This document shows, piece after piece, positions 8,561 to 10,366 of a stretch of DNA of 10,366 nucleotides. Position 1 is the first letter of the stretch; each line of letters begins with the position of its first letter. This DNA is from Podila epigama. Its lineage: Eukaryota > Mortierellomycota > Mortierellomycetes > Mortierellales > Mortierellaceae. The notes under the pieces are model-generated. The model had not been told where the DNA came from and made no database searches. It saw only the letters and a list, made by a program, of their open reading frames with translations. The stretch covers positions 1-10,366 of the forward strand of contig JAAAVE010000136.1 of the NCBI GenBank assembly GCA_015679605.1, in the 5' to 3' direction. Made by a program: the position numbers and the translations under genes.

Positions 8561-8837
8561 TAAAGTTAATGAAAATGAAAACAAAGGACAGGCGAGGCGC
8601 ATCGTTTGGCTGTGTCGAAGGGTGGGTGGAAGACTGGGTGAATGAGTGAATGAATACATGAATACTTTTTCGTGCAGGGTGCCGAGGGAAAAGGAGTGTG
8701 AATCGAGCATAGAAAAGGAAAAGATAAAGTTGAGAGCACTTTTTTTTTTCTCTCTGTTTTGATTTGTGTTGGGTGTTGGGGGTAAAAGTGACGTGGCTGC
8801 GGTGTGTTGCTGAGGAAGAGCGATGGTTGGAAGGATA

Positions 8838-8914
8838 TGATGGATTGATGATGGATTGGATGGATCATATATTATGGCACAACATTATGGCACAACATGG
8901 ATGGATGGATGGGG
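8838..8914. repeat. GATGG/ATGG repeats with a 13-bp tandem duplication
   Basis: Degenerate GATGGATT units (8838-8866) are followed by an exact tandem pair of ATTATGGCACAAC (8871-8883 and 8884-8896) and then four ATGG units (8897-8912). This is a simple-repeat cluster with no coding role visible. Confidence 0.8.
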
Positions 8915-9152
8915 GCAAAAAGAAGCAGCAGCAGAAGAAAGAGCTGATCAAGTCTTCTAGATAGAACTGTACTTGACTGGCCAAAAAGACACCCTGCGAC
9001 AGATGTGAGCAGTGAGGGGGATTAAGGAGGAAAAAGGATACGACATGAGACGAACGGTATTGAAGGAAAGCGTTTTCTGGCATTTTGTTCTGTTTACGAC
9101 ATGTCATAGTCATTGTCCTAGATGGGTTGGGTGGGGGGCATGGAATACCCTC

Positions 9153-9202
9153 ACGGTAATAGACGGTAATAGACGGTAATAGACGGCAATAGACGGCAAT
9201 AG
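9153..9202. repeat. 10-bp minisatellite, five copies
   Basis: Five head-to-tail copies of ACGGYAATAG: the first three carry T and the last two carry C at the fifth position. The array is otherwise perfect. The 10-bp unit is not a codon multiple, so it is unlikely to be coding. Confidence 0.95.
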
Positions 9203-9353
9203 GAGGATAATATGTTTGATCTGATGAAGAAGCCGACTCTTCACACGCAAGGACCATGTTTGTCCGTTGCTATTGTTGCAAAGTGGGTACAAACATTGTT
9301 ATTATTGTCATTCCTTGGACTGAGGACAGAGAGATAGGGAGGAATGCAAAACC

Positions 9354-9406
9354 GTTGTTGTCGTTGTGGTTGTCGTTGCAGTTGTTGTTGTCGTTGTTGT
9401 TGTTGG
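9354..9406. repeat. Imperfect GTT trinucleotide tract
   Basis: About 17 units of GTT with GTC, GTG and GCA interruptions. Read in any plus frame it gives runs of Leu, Val or Cys, and on the minus strand Gln, Asn or Thr. It creates artificially long open frames around it. Confidence 0.85.
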
Positions 9407-9537
9407 GACAAAGAGAAGGAAAGGAGTACAAGACAGACAACAATGGGATGGGGGGTTGCGAGAAGCAGAGGACAGTGCGTCACTGCCAAGATGACCCAAA
9501 TTTAAGGTTAATGCTGGCTCTGGTGCGTGTTGGTCTC

Positions 9538-9741
9538 ATTCACACTCGCGTTTCCCCCTCTGTTGATTCACCTTCATTCACACCTTCACTCACACAACAT
9601 TCGCTCTCACCCTTCTCACTTTGCTCACTTTTTTCACAAATTCACATTCACTTTCACATTCATGTGCTCACACAACATTACTTTTATTATTCATTCTTAT
9701 CCATTATTTCATTCATTTATCCATTCATCCATTCAATCACT
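9538..9741. repeat. Degenerate TTCAC/ATTC-rich low-complexity tract
   Basis: Repeated TTCACA, CTCAC and, near the right end, CATTCATTCAT-type units. The plus strand is nearly free of G for about 175 bases. This may be a leader-like pyrimidine/CA tract or plain simple sequence. Only very short frames start after it (ATG at 9747 and 9839). Confidence 0.65.
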
Positions 9742-9805
9742 CGAGAATGTACTGCCTCGGTGCTTACTGTGTACTCACTCGCATCATCAAACATCAACAT
9801 CAAAA

Positions 9806-9832
9806 ACAACCACAACCACAACAACAACAACA
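9806..9832. repeat. CAA trinucleotide tract
   Basis: About nine AAC/CAA units with CCA interruptions, in the opposite sense to the GTT tract at 9354-9406. Confidence 0.8.
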
Positions 9833-10031
9833 TCTCCGATGGTCCGAGTAACCTGTGTACTCTGTCCGTCTTTTCATACAACTCTTTATCAACATACAGT
9901 ACTCTACTACTTGGCAGGCTGTGAGCAGTAGGCGTGAATCAAAGGCACTCTGTGGCGTGCATGGTGCCCAGACCAGGTCCCTTTTCATTTCTGATCTGAT
10001 CAGGGGCAGGCAACCTTACCGTTTGCACCGT

Positions 10032-10061
10032 CCCTTTGCCCCCTACCCCCCAACTGTACCC
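10032..10061 (-). promoter_or_regulatory. Predicted G-quadruplex motif (C-run cluster on plus)
   Basis: The plus strand has C runs of 3, 5, 6 and 3 (10032-10034, 10039-10043, 10046-10051, 10059-10061) with loops of 4, 2 and 7 nt, which meets the common G3+N1-7 rule on the minus strand and an i-motif on the plus strand. It lies about 90 bp upstream of the TATA box and 230 bp upstream of the ATG of the last gene. Confidence 0.5.
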
Positions 10062-10147
10062 ACCGTTGCGTTGTTTACACTGTAGGGGCTCATTTCAGTC
10101 CCGACAACTTGTAGCAGACGATCACATTCATTCTTTCATTCTCTTCA

Positions 10148-10155
10148 TATAAATA
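10148..10155 (+). promoter_or_regulatory. TATA box of the right-edge gene
   Basis: TATAAATA lies about 135 bp upstream of ATG 10292, followed by a pyrimidine-rich leader with almost no G (about 10165-10290). Transcription would be expected to start about 30 bases downstream, near 10180. Confidence 0.65.
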
Positions 10156-10291
10156 TCTCGCCTTCATATCACTCACTTCCCATTCTTCTCTTTTTCCTCT
10201 TTCTCCACTCCATCTTCACTCTTCACTGGTCACATCATTACACTCCTCACACTCACTACCCCATATCCTTGTTCACACAACTTCTGCAACA

Positions 10292-10366
10292 ATGGCACCC
10301 ATCCCTCGCATTGCCGCAAAACCACTCTCCATCATCACAGGAGCCCTCTTCAGCGCCCTCTCCGCA
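10292..10366 (+). CDS. N-terminus of an unidentified protein, cut by the window edge
   Basis: Twenty-five codons from ATG 10292 with an excellent start context (ACA before the ATG and G after it), sitting behind a TATA box and pyrimidine-rich leader. The start reads MAPIPRIAAKPL, with Arg6 and Lys10, then a mildly hydrophobic stretch (about residues 11-25, SIITGALFSALSA). That layout fits a signal peptide, a signal anchor or a mitochondrial targeting segment; 25 residues cannot choose among them, and no family can be named. The frame is open to the window end. Confidence 0.75.
   Translation, partial: MAPIPRIAAKPLSIITGALFSALSA

Noticed and set aside
8392-8649. Charged plus-strand frame of up to 85 codons
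   Set aside because: It has no ATG before 8425. Purine-rich DNA gives Lys/Glu/Arg-rich frames by composition alone, and no domain or splice structure supports it.
51-9105. Three copies of the palindrome GACATGTC (51, 4791, 9098)
   Set aside because: They are widely spaced, lie in unrelated contexts (upstream DNA, an intron, a spacer) and show no shared flanks; probably chance or a common genome word.
9153-9202. CRISPR-like array
   Set aside because: The units are 10 bp, directly adjacent and without spacers, in a eukaryotic context.
9256-9924. 222-codon plus-strand frame starting at an ATG with A at -3
   Set aside because: Its length comes from passing through the GTT tract, the G-poor TTCAC tract and the CAA tract, which lack stop codons. 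The translation is low complexity throughout.

Overview
The window looks like nuclear DNA of a filamentous fungus. Evidence: spliceosomal introns with GT...AG ends, CT- and CA-rich leaders ahead of start codons, long A/T runs, many microsatellites and wide intergenic space. Fungal-type membrane protein families fit. An early-diverging lineage such as Mortierellomycota/Mucoromycota is my best guess from style alone; nothing in the window proves it.

Left part (1-3412): a three-exon plus-strand gene for a major facilitator superfamily protein of the monocarboxylate-porter type (486 aa). Its exons rejoin exactly in frame, but intron 1 is about 1.3 kb, roughly ten times the introns of the neighbouring gene, and holds a 212-codon ATG-started open frame of unknown meaning. 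Both introns carry CA-repeat tracts near their 3' ends. A 555-bp convergent spacer follows.

Middle (3968-5310): a four-exon minus-strand gene for a stomatin/prohibitin-type (SPFH) membrane scaffold protein of 319 aa, with a CCC motif just before the SPFH domain. Its three introns are 126, 129 and 128 nt. The two genes converge; nothing shows that they act together beyond both products being membrane proteins.

Right part (5311-10291): nearly 5 kb without a convincing gene. It holds a 9-bp-arm hairpin with a TATAAAA loop, a short broken Gln/Asn/Asp-rich coding-like piece on the plus strand, a set of coding-like pieces on the minus strand (about 7677-6509) that do not join into one frame and look like a decayed or unresolved multi-exon gene, and much simple-sequence DNA (a 10-bp minisatellite, GTT and CAA tracts, ATGG and TTCA repeats).

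Right edge: a TATA-type promoter, a pyrimidine-rich leader and the first 25 codons of a plus-strand gene that runs out of the window. A C-run cluster that meets the G-quadruplex rule on the minus strand lies upstream of it. No tRNA, rRNA, CRISPR array or intact transposon was recognised, and I do not see a clear new multi-gene system.
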